DNA from: Agrypnia vestita
Lineage: Eukaryota; Arthropoda; Insecta; Trichoptera; Phryganeidae
DNA: 64,000 nucleotides
Direction of reading: 5' to 3'
Assembly: GCA_016648135.1 (NCBI GenBank)
Contig: JADDOH010010935.1
Location: 52,932 to 116,931, forward strand
Part shown: one piece after another, positions 1 through 11,514 of the stretch
Layout of the letters: each line of letters begins with the position of its first letter
Numbering within the stretch: the stretch's first letter is position 1
Made by a program: the position numbers and the translations under genes
Notes under the pieces: model-generated
Told to the model about the DNA's origin: nothing
Databases searched by the model: none
What the model saw: only the letters and a program-made list of their open reading frames with translations

Positions 1-279
1 CTTTAATAAAAATCAGTATTTTTTTTTGTATATTGCTGCTATAGCTTTTATACCCTATGTATGTCAAATTCGTCTATTTCTTTCCATAACTGAGGAAAGG
101 TTTCTCTTTTCACAGTCTTCTGTTATTCGCTGCCAAAACAGACCACCAAAATATATAGACATGAACTAATGTAATTTTTTTATTACGGTTCCACGGCTAT
201 TTCCAAAGTATTTCATATATTTAAAAAAACTTAGATTTTGTATGTTTTGAAACGTTACGAAATTAAAAACATTATCAAA

Positions 280-828
280 CTAAAAAAACTAACCCATAAA
301 AAGTTATTATTTTACTCCCTTTCCTTGTAAAATATAACGACAATTAAAGACGAATTAAAACATATAACATAACACTTAACTTACAGTAATTAAATATATT
401 TCTAAAATGTCAGATATTTTGAGCTTGATAAGACACTTCATGCTTTGAAGATTAAATTCTAAAAACATTTGTCAGTCAATTGAGATTTTCGACATTCGTA
501 GTGAAGTACCTATTATGTATACCGACGGAGTAATTCAAATTTAGAAAATATTCTGCGCGGTTATCAGGCCGCCGTAGCTAGTAATCAAATTTTGGTAATG
601 ATTCCAATTTGAAAAAACCATTAAAATTTCTAAAAATCCGAAATTATACTATAATTATTATTTTTTTAACGAAAATTTGAGAGATCTTCTTGATCGTCGC
701 CACAAGTCTACTAGCAAAGTTTCAGCTCGATTGGATCACAGGAAAAGGGTTAAAAATCGATCCAAAGTTTTTTCGACGGCAAGCCGGCAAGCAAGCAGAC
801 GCCACGAGTTAAAAAAAAGGAAGTAAAT
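280..828 (+). repeat. TACTCCC-family dispersed element, copy 1
   Basis: This about 550-bp non-coding repeat recurs at 9768-10320, 21855-22396, 39825-40465 (minus) and 44925-45385 (minus). Shared landmarks in order are AACCCATAAAAA, ACTCCCTTT, a stretch around CTTCATGCTTTGAAGATT, TACCGACGGAGTAATTCAAA, TTCAGCTCGATTGGATCA and GACGCCACGAGTTAAA. One end has TACTCCCTTT and the other AAAGGGAGTA in the better copies, so it may be a terminal-inverted-repeat element. No transposase frame is visible. The family assignment is unknown. Confidence 0.75.
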
Positions 829-894
829 ACTCTTCTAAAGTATAATGTCAATAGTAATACAATAATAATAATATTGATGAACAGGATATAACAG

Positions 895-985
895 AGTTAG
901 TCCACAATATTTAACAGCTGGACTCCTGCCTTGACTATGAGTCAAAAATGTTCAAGCAACCATGACTTAATATCAATAGTTATGG
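895..985 (-). repeat. Dispersed repeat, inverse copy at 9066-9137
   Basis: The block around ATGAGTCAAAAATGTTCAAG and AATATCAATAGTTATG is the reverse complement of a block at 9066-9137, with scattered mismatches. Nothing coding is visible. The rest of 829-1393 holds AT-rich sequence and the hairpin at 1194-1228. Confidence 0.5.
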
Positions 986-1193
986 TTTTGTGCAATACCA
1001 AAGTTTTAATTTTTTACAACATCCTTGATGAAGTTTTGATCCGCGTTGTCATCCCGCTTAATGATTAATTCATCATGATTGTAGAACAATGACGGATGTG
1101 CAAAAATTCCATATTGATTTTTTGGATCGTTAAAAAGTGAAAAAAAGAATCCATCAAATGGTTTATAAAAAGTGTATTTTATCTCAATAATTT

Positions 1194-1228
1194 AACCGTC
1201 GTTATACGAAGTCGGTATAACGACGGTT
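1194..1228. repeat. Perfect 13-bp hairpin
   Basis: AACCGTCGTTATA is followed after nine bases by its exact reverse complement TATAACGACGGTT. It lies in otherwise unremarkable AT-rich sequence and no neighbouring gene explains it. Confidence 0.8.
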
Positions 1229-1394
1229 CTGATTTGCGATCGTAGAACAATGCAGCATGTGTAAAAACGTCGTTGTACTGTGCTGACTATATTTGAGGTT
1301 TGAAAGGTATCAACTTTAAATAACTAACCCAAGTTTCAAAGGAAAATCTTTTTTAGTTATCGAGCTATGACATAAAGTGTCTTGTGTGGAAAAT

Positions 1395-1797
1395 CTTTGG
1401 ACTTGTGTGGAAAATCTTTGGTCGATAGAGTGAGGAATGAACAAATTAGAAGTGAATGCAATGCTGGCTGTAGTGTGGTAGATAGAATAAAGAAAGGAGT
1501 TCTGAGATGGTTTGGTCATGTGGAACGTATGAACGAGGAAAGGATGGTTAAGAAAATATATGAGGCGAATGTTGAAGGCAACAGGAATAGAGGGCGTCCG
1601 CGAAAGACCTGGCACGATCAGGTACTACAGTATTTGAGGATGGCCCTGTTAAAAGCAGCAACAACCGTAGAACGTGTATGAGAAGATGTATGAATGTGGC
1701 CGAAGCAAAAGTGGTGTGCCAGGATAGAAGAGTGTGGCGTTCAATCCTGTTTGCCTACCCCTGCGGGGAAACAGCGTGATGATTAGTTAGTTAGTTA
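1395..1797 (+). pseudogene. 3' end of a non-LTR retrotransposon (RTE-like), decayed
   Basis: The frame beginning near 1395 encodes a tail typical of insect LINE reverse-transcriptase ORFs: RWFGHVERM at about 1507-1533, then GRPRKTWHDQV. In these elements this C-terminal segment follows the thumb of the RT. The upstream catalytic region is missing, so this is a 5'-truncated copy. Stops follow at about 1679. The untranslated end (CTACCCCTGCGGGG) finishes in repeats of TTAG at about 1778-1797. The same 3' end recurs at 19727-19822. Clade assignment is provisional. Confidence 0.7.
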
Positions 1798-3073
1798 TGT
1801 AAATAAAACTAAAAACTGCTCTCCTGCAAACTTGAGAAAAAGCACACGCGTCATTATTCTACAATTATGACAAATTTCAGACGCCACGCGGATCTTCCTC
1901 TTAACCAGAATGTCTCGCTTCTCATTCTACTGATTCTACTCACGCCCTGGAATTAATTTGTATCTTACTCTACAGTTCGTCCATGTATCACCGTCTACAC
2001 AATTCTCCATCGTCTCCATAGAAAAGAGAAATCATCTCCTGTATACGCCCGTATACACCCTGTAACTCGTTGATTTCACGATGGTTCTGTCGCCAACACT
2101 GGAAATCGTATTTTTTCGACCCCTGCATGGGTGGATTCTATCTCGTCTTCCCTTACGTCACTGCGCATACGCTCGTATGCAACCTCATTGCGTCAGTTCC
2201 GTGTCAACGCTTTTATGACACCGAAATAAATTTATTCCCGTCAACTGCATAGTTCGGTACACAAAAACACTACCGTAAAAAAATCTATATTCCCGTCTCT
2301 GTACAAAAAATCCCACAAAACAAAAAAAATAATTGCACCCGCGAATACAATAAAACTCACTCTTACAAACAATGTCGACATTGAGTTACAATGAAATACA
2401 ATAGACGCCACGCTGGCGGTCTAGCCGAAGTTCTCGCACAAGACAATTAAAACGTATTAAAAAAATTGTTAAGCACAACGAAACCCATGTTCCTGAAATA
2501 AGCCACGTAGGTTTTATAAAAAAGTTTGAAATTGAAAAAAACTAACACGATCATATTTGTACAACCGTATTCTCAAAATTTAGTGCGCATATGAATAAAA
2601 ATAAATTCACAGTAATCCCAATCTATTGAAAAAAACCTCGCGCGCCGCTCCCCCATTTCCTTTGATAACCCGGGCATTTTTTTTTCAGGGCAGATCCGAT
2701 GGAAAGCCTTTATCCAATCCTGTTCTAATTAATTATAGAACAGGAGTCTGTCACGTTGGAGCGACAATTTATATGGTGGGAATCATTCAAGATCCTCGCG
2801 ACGCTACGCGAAGAAAGGGGGGGGGGGGAGGTATTTTAAAAACAACAATTCAACGGACATATTTACCCGTTTATTCACATCAGTCACAATTATAAATTAA
2901 TCTTTATCATCTAGAAAAATGATGACTAAATTATTAACCAATCTTAGCCTAACGCAAGTAGTTCGACCTCCACATAAGTTTATCGTGTCCCTTCACATAA
3001 TTAATATAAAAAATCACAATTGAAAAAACACTCGTCATCGCCACTATCCGCGGCTTTCATGGCCGCGCTCGTG
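1798..3073. other. No gene seen; hairpin and G-run
   Basis: This stretch has no convincing coding frame. It holds a palindromic hairpin at 2718-2745 (TCCTGTTCTA / TAGAACAGGA around ATTAATTA) and a run of a dozen G at about 2817-2828. Parts of 1870-2250 are richer in GC and pyrimidines but carry no recognisable element ends. Confidence 0.6.
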
Positions 3074-3695
3074 GATGCCGCCGGTGGCAAGCAAGAGGGG
3101 ACACGTGGTCAGTGGATGCCGCGGGTGGCAAGCAAGAGGGGACACGTGGTCAGTGGATGCCGCGGGTGGCAAGCAAGAGGGGACACATGGTCAGTGGATG
3201 CCGCAGGTGGCAAGCAAGAGGGGACACGTGGTCAGTGGATGCCGCGGGTGGCAAGCAAGAGGGGACACGTGGTCAGTGGATGCCGCGGGTGGCAAGCAAG
3301 AGGGGACACGTGGTCAGTGGATGCCGCGGGTGGCAAGCAAGAGGGGACACGTGGTCAGTGGATGCCGCGGGTGGCAAGCAAGAGGGGGACACTGGTCAGT
3401 GGATGCCGAGGTGGCAGCAAGAGGGGGACCACGTTGTCAGTGGTCAGTGGATGCCGCGAGTGGCAAGCAAGAGGGGACACGTGGTCAGTGGATGCCGCGG
3501 GTGGCAAGCAAGAGGGGACACGTGGTCAGTGGATGCCGCGGGTGGTAAGCAAGAGGGGACACGTGGTCAGTGGATGCCGCAGGTGGCAAGCAAGAGGGGA
3601 CACGTGGTCAGTGGATGCCGCGGGTGGCAAGCAAGAGGGGACACGTGGTCAGTGGATGCCGCAGGTGGCAAGCAAGAGGGGACAAGTGGTCAGTG
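3074..3695 (+). repeat. 41-bp minisatellite, about 15 copies
   Basis: Units beginning GATGCCGCGGGTGGCAAGCA start at 3074, 3115, 3156, 3197, 3238, 3279, 3320, 3361, 3402, 3450, 3491, 3532, 3573, 3614 and 3655. The period is 41 bp except for one 48-bp unit near 3402 that contains a short internal duplication. The array is GC-rich in an AT-rich setting. Because 41 is not a multiple of three and the unit has no stop, all three forward frames stay open; the predicted 157-253 residue proteins here are artefacts of the array, not genes. Confidence 0.95.
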
Positions 3696-3704
3696 GATGG
3701 AATG

Positions 3705-3840
3705 TGCATCTGATTACGTATTTTTATCGATTGTTGCGCGGTATGATCGATAATGTTTATAAGTTCCCGATAATTACCTAAGACAACGTCAGCATAGATT
3801 ATTTTACATTTCAATATACAGGACCACAGGACCAACTTGC
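3705..3840 (+). repeat. Dispersed repeat, second copy at 62005-62160
   Basis: Immediately after the minisatellite comes a block containing TTTTTATCGATTGTTG, GCGGTATGATCGATAAT and CATAGATTATTT. A clearly related block lies at 62005-62160 without any minisatellite. The family is not recognised. Confidence 0.7.
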
Positions 3841-4784
3841 TAATGGTTATGCCCGTTGGAAGAGCTACTGCTATGCTGAACAATATTACTCTGAATATTG
3901 ATCTATTCCATGTCTCTGAGAGGGTATTTCGAAGCAAGATTCTCCTACACCTTTGATGTTAATGATTTTATATAATATGTTAAATATTTGCTTTTGTTTA
4001 TATATTTCTAAATTATTTATAACATTTACGAATTGAATTTGTGTTTGTTGTATAAATGTTATATAAAAAATAAATAAATAAAAATTGAAATTGAAAATTG
4101 AAAAATTGTTTGACGATTTACTATTCACCCCTAAAACTCTGATTGATGTGGATCATGGTTGCATTGCGAGCATTTTCGACTTAAAATCAAGGCAGAAATC
4201 CACCTGTAAAGAATTGTTGACTAGTTTTGTTGCACCATGTATAAAGAATTTTCGACTTAACTTCGAATTCGTTCACACCACGAAGTTCGTTTGTAATTCG
4301 TTAGCGAAATCTATGTAAGATAAATAACTCACAGCGCACCTTTCCAAACAGCCATTAATGTTTCCCGGATTTGATGGTCTTTGAAACTTTAAATTAGACT
4401 TTCTCTCTAAGCGCTGGGAGTTTGTGGACTTACGGAGTTGGCCCAAATTATTAATAACCAAGTCGAAGTATCCCTAATCATTGAATAAACTTTCACACCG
4501 ACCGACAGCGGCCTCTGGTAAATAAATATCGGCAAATATAAATACAGGTAAATGCAGGAAAATTATATTAACGCAATTTTATAAACCTTGAATTTTATTT
4601 TTGAATAAACAGGCCTTTTATGAGCCTCATAGACAGCTCTGGTGTGACATTAGAGTACAAAGTATAAATATTTTATGAAAATTTTAATTTAATTTTTATT
4701 TTGACACCGTACACGGCTAAATCAAAATAAGATAACATGATCTCACAAAATAAACGTTTAATAATAATAAGATTATAAATAATG
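3841..4784. other. AT-rich stretch without recognised gene
   Basis: Short open frames on both strands have biased, low-complexity composition and no recognisable domain. No repeat ends were identified. Confidence 0.5.
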
Positions 4785-5110
4785 TTCAGAATAAAATTTC
4801 GAGTGTAACGAATCAACAAATCCCAATTATAGTAATGGCGTTGTCTGTCTGTCTCCGTAACTTTGTGTAGCATCCGTAATTTCATTCGAATTCACGGCCA
4901 AAAAAATTGTAATTAAACGGCCGGAGATGGGGTTTCAACCCCGGGCCAGTAAGCCCGAAGGCGGCAACGATAGCGATGTTTCCACCACCGTATGTGCGTG
5001 ATCTATCAAAAATACAATACATATAGGACTTAGTAAAGATGGGAATCATTTGTAATTATAAAATGGCACCATTAACTGCCGGTAGGGGAAAAATAAATAC
5101 ATAATAATAT
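4785..5110 (+). repeat. Composite tRNA-like dispersed element, short copy
   Basis: This is a shorter relative of the element at 17205-17930. It has the conserved TCTGTCTGTCTCCGTAACTT leader, an antisense Pol III B-box-like GGGGTTTCAACCCC, the block CATATAGGACTTAGTAAAGA, and then jumps to TTAACTGCCGGTAGGGG, a piece also found at about 19290-19310. The sense tRNA-Glu-like module is missing, so the copy has an internal deletion. See the 17205 entry for the full arrangement. Confidence 0.65.
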
Positions 5111-6258
5111 ATTTATAGCTAACGATTAACTCCAATAATACAAATAAATTATTAATTTTCTGGTGGCTACTACAATTTTTACCTCATTTTATTCAAAATA
5201 TAAATGGGATAACATTATAAAATGAATAAACGTGTATATTAGATAATATGATTCCGCGCGCAATATCTTTTGGCCCTATTTCATTGGCTATCATCGGGGT
5301 TCATGTTGACCAAACATAGTCTACGAGAAAAAAAAAAAATGTGGAATAATCGAGAGGAAATTTTATAGTCATGTGACGTTTCAATGTTTATGTCCTAATT
5401 CAAAGCCTGTGTTTTTTTAAAACTGTTAAAAGGGTCGATATTTCGGAAATGTGATGTAAAAAGGGTACAGTAACACCCCGACTTAGGACGTGTTTTCGAA
5501 TAGAATAATGTTATTTTCATTTACCATTCTCCCCCATCCCTTAAATCCTCAAAATAATTTACGTTATCTGTTTTTGTTTGACTAAGTTGTGTTTGTTTGT
5601 TTTTGTCTTTATTTTACAAAACATCATGATTAGTGATGAAAATGGAATTTAATTTCAATTATTACTTGTTAAATCTTGAGTTTTTTTTTGATAAACCACT
5701 CTCTTACGTAATTTTGTAAGTTACTATTGCTGGTCCCACTAATAATAAATCCTCTGGGTATTATTATAAAGAGATGTAGTTTTTTAAATTTTTTATGTAA
5801 AGTTTCCAAAACCTCAATATATTTGAGAAATAATTAGAAGGGTTCCCTTGAAGTGCCTTTTGCGCTTTCTTTGGCATAAAATATTTTGCATTATCACTGA
5901 TAATGCCACACCAGATCGATTTCAAAACATTCTTTTTGTTCTCCTGTAAAACTGTATCAAATGTAGGTGTAAGTATAAGCAGATTGTATAAGTAATAGAC
6001 AGAGAAAAAGGGGCACATAAAGATACCAACTTTAAGAACCACCATGGTACAACATTACTATACATACTTGGGAGATAAATGGTATAATACATTATTGTCG
6101 CAAAACAAATTTCAAGAAAGAAACATTCCAAAATACGAACAATTTAAGAAAGAAGTCAAATCCTTGATTTGAACAACGATGTATTGTAACATTGCCCACA
6201 TGTCTCAAATGGTTTTTGTATAATAAAAATTAATACTTCTAAATGGTTTTTGCTTTTG
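5111..6258. other. AT-rich stretch without recognised gene
   Basis: Two short minus-strand frames (5764-6045, 5922-6131) overlap each other and have no recognisable domain or splice support. No repeat family was identified. Confidence 0.5.
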
Positions 6259-6259
6259 C

Positions 6260-6292
<33 letters not shown>

Positions 6293-6380
6293 TGTTTATG
6301 GAAGACAGCACAAAAAAAAGCATAGAAAACATTGATACAATATAGATGGCCAATTACAGGTCTCCACATTTAGATAAATA

Positions 6381-6980
6381 TCAGTAATGATAAATATTTA
6401 TGATATACTAAGGCATATTACTTATATAGAAAGAAAGAATAAAAAAATTAAACAAACAGAAATATGTCAGTAATGATAAATATTTATGATATACTAAGGC
6501 ATATTAAATATATAGAAAGCAAGAATAAAAAAATTTAAGCAAACAGAAATATGTCAGTAATGATAAACATTTCTGGTATACTAAGGCATATTAATTATAT
6601 AGAAAGAAAGAATAAAAAAATTTAAACAAACAGAAATATGTCAGTAATGATAAAAATTTATGATATACTTAGGCATATTAATTATATAGAAAGAAAGAAT
6701 AAAAAATTTAAACAAACAGAAATATGTCAGTAATGATAAATATTTATGATATACTAAGGCATATTAATTATATAGAAAGAAAGAATAAAAAATTTAAACA
6801 AACAGAAATATGTCAGTAATGATAAATATTTATGATGTACTAAGGCATATTAATTATATAGAAAGAAAGAAAAAAAAATTTAAACAAACAGAAATATGTC
6901 AGTAATGATAAATATTTATGATATACTAAGGCATATTAATTATATAGAAAGAAAGAATAAAAAATTTAAATAAAAGAAAA
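6381..6980 (-). repeat. 86-bp tandem array in the LINE 3' region, 7 copies
   Basis: Units beginning TCAGTAATGATAAA start at 6381, 6467, 6554, 6641, 6727, 6813 and 6899, a spacing of 86-87 bp. Each contains AAGGCATATTA and ATATAGAAAG. The units are about 90-97% alike, so expansion or homogenisation is recent relative to the other repeats. The array ends close to the stop codon of the RT frame and appears to be part of the element's 3' untranslated region. Confidence 0.92.
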
Positions 6981-6993
6981 AGAAACTTAATTA

Positions 6994-8205
6994 TTACGTG
7001 GAAAAAAATTCAGCACTCAAAATTTTTCTTAATCTTGTGTGGCTGCACTCGAACAGATCAATATCCAATAATCTTATCAGTTTATTGAATGCATCGCATA
7101 CCCTCAAGAAATATGAATTCCGACGATAGTTGGATGAGGTAAAATCAATGTGAAAGACTGGGTTGTGTCTACGAGATCTACAGGGAACATGGAATTTTAG
7201 TCTATTTAATAGTTCAGGACAGTCGACGTTGCCTGATACAACACAAGAACATTTTGAGGGATTCAAATCAAGTTTATTTAATTTACAATAATTATCTAAC
7301 CGTAGCAAATCATCTTGTAGATTGAACGAATCGTAAATACTAGAAATTGGTTTAAAAATTTTCATATCGTCAGCAAAAATAAGGACATTAGAGTGACGAA
7401 AGCAATCGTGAATATCGGAAATGAAGATTATAAACAACAATGGCCCCAGCAGTGATCCCTGAGGTACTCCGCTGGGAACTACAACCCAACTCGACATGTA
7501 ATTGCTTACTACCACAGCCTGAGTTCTATTATCGATGTAGGATGCAAACCATCTTAGCAAGTCACCACGTATTCCGGCCAAGAAAAGCTTATTAATCAAC
7601 AGATGATGATCTATTCTATCAAACGCCTTACTATAATCAGTATAGATCACATCTGTTTGAAGTCCTTTATCCATTTTATCAGTTAGAAAGTCATTAAAGA
7701 GAATTAGATTGGAGACGGTTGATTTCCCTTTGATGAATCCGTGTTGATCTGGATGAAAGGAGTGATGAAGAGCTGCATAGACTTGATCGTATATAACCTT
7801 CTCGAAAACTTTAGCAATTGTGCACATTTTAGAAACAGGTCTATAATTTGCGACGTCTGATTTCGAGCCTTTTTTATGAATCGGCGTAATAAATGCCGAT
7901 TTCCAGATATCTGGCATAAATCCATCCTTAATAGAATTTTTAAATAAAATTGTAAGAGGTACAGCAATTATATCAGCACATTTAATTAAATATATTGGTG
8001 GTATTTGATCAGGTCCAGCAGATTTATTTATATCAAGATGCTTTAATTGATTTATTATGTTCGATTTACTGACTTCTATTGATGAAATGAAACAATCGGT
8101 GATTGGTTCGTAATTGGACAGAAAATTCGTATTTTGAGTACTTGAAGAGGGATTAGAAAACGTAGAATAAAAATAATTATAATTTGGATTGTAAATACTT
8201 CTCAC
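6994..8205 (-). CDS. Reverse transcriptase of a non-LTR retrotransposon, internally deleted
   Basis: The 403-residue open frame encodes a LINE reverse transcriptase. Visible RT motifs are AGPDQIPPIYL (about 63-73), ANYRPVS (119-125), the motif-A strand YTDYSKAFD (188-196), GVPQGS (246-251) and the catalytic FADD (277-280). The thumb region normally following is missing: after about residue 325 (KCSCVVSG) the sequence passes directly to a C-terminal tail of a kind usually about 200 residues further on, without breaking the frame. There is no N-terminal endonuclease, so the copy is 5' truncated, and the frame opens without a reliable ATG. The style is that of the jockey/CR1 group. It is probably non-functional. 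Confidence 0.85.
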   Translation of the reverse strand: MRSIYNPNYNYFYSTFSNPSSSTQNTNFLSNYEPITDCFISSIEVSKSNIINQLKHLDINKSAGPDQIPPIYLIKCADIIAVPLTILFKNSIKDGFMPDIWKSAFITPIHKKGSKSDVANYRPVSKMCTIAKVFEKVIYDQVYAALHHSFHPDQHGFIKGKSTVSNLILFNDFLTDKMDKGLQTDVIYTDYSKAFDRIDHHLLINKLFLAGIRGDLLRWFASYIDNRTQAVVVSNYMSSWVVVPSGVPQGSLLGPLLFIIFISDIHDCFRHSNVLIFADDMKIFKPISSIYDSFNLQDDLLRLDNYCKLNKLDLNPSKCSCVVSGNVDCPELLNRLKFHVPCRSRRHNPVFHIDFTSSNYRRNSYFLRVCDAFNKLIRLLDIDLFECSHTRLRKILSAEFFST

Positions 8206-8216
8206 ATAAGCTCGAG

Positions 8217-9767
8217 CTATTGGCTCATATTATGGGAGTATAATGTTTTTAAAATGTTATAAATTATAATTAAAAACATTATTATGTATCTACTGTATAA
8301 ATAAATAAATAATATATATATAATCTAATGACATCTTAGTACAGATTTCTTTAATATTTGTTTTGGATGATTAATTCTACGATCTTAAACCTTGCTAATG
8401 AAATATAAATTTTCTTCAACACACTTTCGAATAATATTTGGCTGTCTTTTCACCAAATAGTTTTTTTGAAAGCCTCAATAATCAATGAGCTTGCCTGAAA
8501 AAATATATGAATGTAGATGAGGCATGAGTTATGATGTAAGGGCAGAAGAGTATGGTCCTTCGTTTTTTCTTTCTATTCCCGTGAGAGGGATAAAGCCAGA
8601 TGATTTGAGTTAATATTTGTAGTGGGACTATGGTGATGACTTCCATCGATATCTCATGAACGCAGCTGACAAGAGATTGCACATCTGGCCATTCTCTCCT
8701 CGACTACGAAACCGACGAGCACGTGCGCTGTCACTAAAATAACCTATGACTTAAAATAATGGCAACCTTGTAATCTCGCTACAATAAACTCAGTCCAAGA
8801 TATGTATTTTATTTTTGATTATTTGCTTACCTCGTTAAAACGTTAGAATATCATTACAGTAACTTATATCTAATATGAAAAATCATTATCTTTAATACAA
8901 GTCAAATAATAAAATAAAAACCTTCGAATTACAATTGGAATTTTTTCAGGGTTTTAACTTGTATCGAAACGAATAAATTTTTAGTAATTGATATAAATTA
9001 CTGAAATGATAGTCCAACGTTTTACAAAAAATAAGTCATAAATATTGAAAATAAATCAAACTTTGATTATTAACATAACTATTGATATTAGGTCAATAGG
9101 TAATAGCTTGAATATTTTTGACTCATAATCAAGACAGGAATATAGCCCCGCAAAGTTATTAATGTTTTAAAATAACCCTGTACACATTTAATTTTCTTAT
9201 ATCTGTTAATATTTCCAAACAAATAAATAAACAAGGAAAAACCGTTTTGTAGGGGCGGAATTATTATTCAAATTGATATATACATACGCCACAAAAATCT
9301 CTCCAAAGCAGTATGATTTTTCAGCTACTTATCTGTCTTTTATTAATTATATTAATTTTGAGCGCTGTAGTAGTTGTTAATTACGAGTGCTTTAAATTCT
9401 TAAAATTCTTATGAAATAATTGCACCCCTGAGATAAAACTTTTGGGTCGTAAAGAAGATTAGCATTGGTGAAGTGTCTACTGCCAAAGTTTCTACTCAGT
9501 GATTGCCCTCCCTTGTAAATAACTCTCACCAAAATAACCATTTATTTTATTATTGTGGTATGAGGCAGAATCACGATTGAAATCGATTGTTTTAGTTGAA
9601 AATAAAGAAAATCAATAATTCTGAATATTGGGTTGCCTGAATTATGATAATAACGCCCTTGTTGGTTTAATGGTAAGACATTCATCTGGCAATCTAGTGT
9701 TAGGGATTACGAGTCTCCTCTCAGAAGATCACAAAATTAATCATATTTTCATAGGAAAAATGGTAAG
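8217..9767. other. AT-rich stretch without recognised gene
   Basis: Only short unsupported frames are present. The block 9066-9137 is the inverse copy of 895-985. The segment 9655-9725 faintly resembles a tRNA-derived SINE head but is too degraded to call. Confidence 0.5.
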
Positions 9768-10320
9768 CTTAGTTTGAAAAAAAGTAACCCATAAAAACCA
9801 AGTTTTTATTATACTCCCTTTATTTGTAAAATATAACAACAATTAAAGACGAATTAAAACAAATAACATAACACTAAACGTACAGTAATTTAATATATTT
9901 CTAAAATGTCAGATGTTTTGAGCTTTGATAAGACACTTCATGCTTTGAAGATTAAATTCTTAAAACATTTGTTAGTCAATTTAGATTTTCGACATTCGTA
10001 GTGAAGTACCTATTATGTATACCGACGCAGTAATTCAAATTTAGAAAATATTCCGCGACGTTATCGGGCCGCCGTTGCTAATCAAACTTTTCTAATGATT
10101 CCAATTTGAAAAAAACAATAAAATTTCTAAAAATCCGAAATTATACTATAATTATTAATTTTTTTTAACGAAAATTTGATAGGTCTTCTTGATCGTCGCC
10201 AAGAGTCTACTTGCCAAGTTTCAGCTCGATTGGATCATGGAAAAGGGGTCAAAAATCGATTCAAAGTTTTTTTTGACGACAAGTCGCAAGCAAGCAGAAG
10301 CCACGAGTAAATATAAAGGG
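9768..10320 (+). repeat. TACTCCC-family dispersed element, copy 2
   Basis: This copy keeps both ends best: ATACTCCCTTTATTTG near 9815 and ATATAAAGGGAGTG near 10310, an imperfect inverted pair. Interior landmarks match copy 1 closely throughout. No coding capacity. Confidence 0.75.
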
Positions 10321-10524
10321 AGTGAAAAGGAGTATTGTTATGACATGTGATTCGTGAATGTATCTTTCTTGAAACAAAAATAAATAAAAACGAACTTTAA
10401 TGATGATGGATGTATAAAGTGGGCTTTTTTATTTTTATAGCCATCTTGAATTTACCTTCTTCTTCTTCTAGTCTGTTCTTCAGAAGATAGCGTTCCTTTG
10501 AGCAGAATTCCCAGGAGAATTTAA

Positions 10525-10712
10525 ATAATTCATCAGGAGGACGACCTTTACTCGCGGTAAAGGTCATCCTCTTGATGACGTTGAATAAGAATTCAACGAA
10601 ACGTCGAGAATTGTTTCTCGGAATAACTTACGGTTTGTATAAAATATCCGCAACCGGTTACAGTTACAAATGTCCAACGACCGTAATATCAAACTTAACT
10701 CTTTGAAAAATG
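10525..10712 (+). repeat. Inverted-repeat element copy with palindromic centre and CTGATGA/GAAA-like core
   Basis: The centre is a near-perfect palindrome: AGGACGACCTTTAC faces GTAAAGGTCATCCT at about 10538-10570. It is followed by TTGATGACGTTGAAT, a hairpin to ATTCAAC, then GAAACGTCGAGAA and TTTCTCGG. The end (TATAAAATATCCGCAACC ... TTAACTCTTT) matches the right arm of the element at 14029-14402. It is a rearranged relative of that element. Confidence 0.65.
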
Positions 10713-11514
10713 TATATGATAAGATATCTCAAAATCGCTTGATGAAAATATTTGTTGGTCTAGTCTTAGAGGGTTTGGCATCTCAATAAAATTATTAAAA
10801 ATACTATTTTTTTATCATGTTTATCTTTAAAAATTATAATATTAAAAAACAAATTATGGTGCACTAAAGGAAAATATAATGGTGTATTCACTACGCATAT
10901 TTGATTTATTTCTCAGAATTTAAATTTTGCGCCCAACCATCGCAGAATTCCATTTTTGGCAAGTCATAGTCATAGATTAGGGATGCAAATTATCCGGTGT
11001 GTGTCACCAAGACTATATATCGTGGAAGGAACAAAGTGTCACGTCCATTTTATGCACGTTCTGGATACTAAACTTCTACCATAAATCAAGTAGTCGTTCC
11101 CAAATGATAAATATGCACGAGTGTCCGATCCTTGCCACAGGAAGAAAAGGATCACAGAATACCTTAAAAATAAAAATATTTAGTTTTAGGAATTTATTTT
11201 ATCTAAAACATTTGAATAAACTGATGTACACAAAAATAGTTAAGCGTATAATGATCGAAATGTGAGTTGAAAAGTGGAAATACAGTGAAAACAAAAAAAT
11301 CTTGGCAAAATTTATAGCCCAGGGGGATTGCAGCCATAATTGCTATAAACGGAGTAAAAATTTATGATAATAAAATATAATAAAGCCTTTATTCACTGAC
11401 TATTTTTTTTTACAATTTTAACATAAATAGAAAATAATACACTATAAAATATACACATACATATACATATACATACATACATATATATACGTAGTAAATG
11501 TCATTTCAGCAGCC
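10713..11514. other. AT-rich stretch without recognised gene
   Basis: The 88-codon plus frame at 10999-11265 has no recognisable domain. A TACATA-type microsatellite lies at about 11450-11490, at the 3' edge of the LINE remnant that follows. Confidence 0.45.

Larger units (their letters stand above)
6259..8216 (-). mobile_element. 5'-truncated LINE with tandem-repeat 3' region
   Basis: On the minus strand this runs from a truncated coding region (8205 downward) through an 86-bp tandem array to a short unique 3' end and an (AAAT)n tail, seen as repeated ATTT at about 6262-6291. The (AAAT)n tail next to an RT frame is the usual 3' end of target-primed retrotransposition. The endonuclease domain and 5' part of the RT ORF are absent. 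No target-site duplication could be fixed by eye. Confidence 0.85.

Noticed and set aside
3020..3781. Three overlapping forward ORFs of 157-253 residues
   Set aside because: They arise from a 41-bp array whose unit lacks stops; unit length is not a multiple of three, so no protein repeat is being maintained.
9655..9725. Possible tRNA-derived SINE head
   Set aside because: A-box-like TGGTTTAATGGTAAGA is present but the B-box is too degenerate (GGGATTACGAGTC) to support the call.
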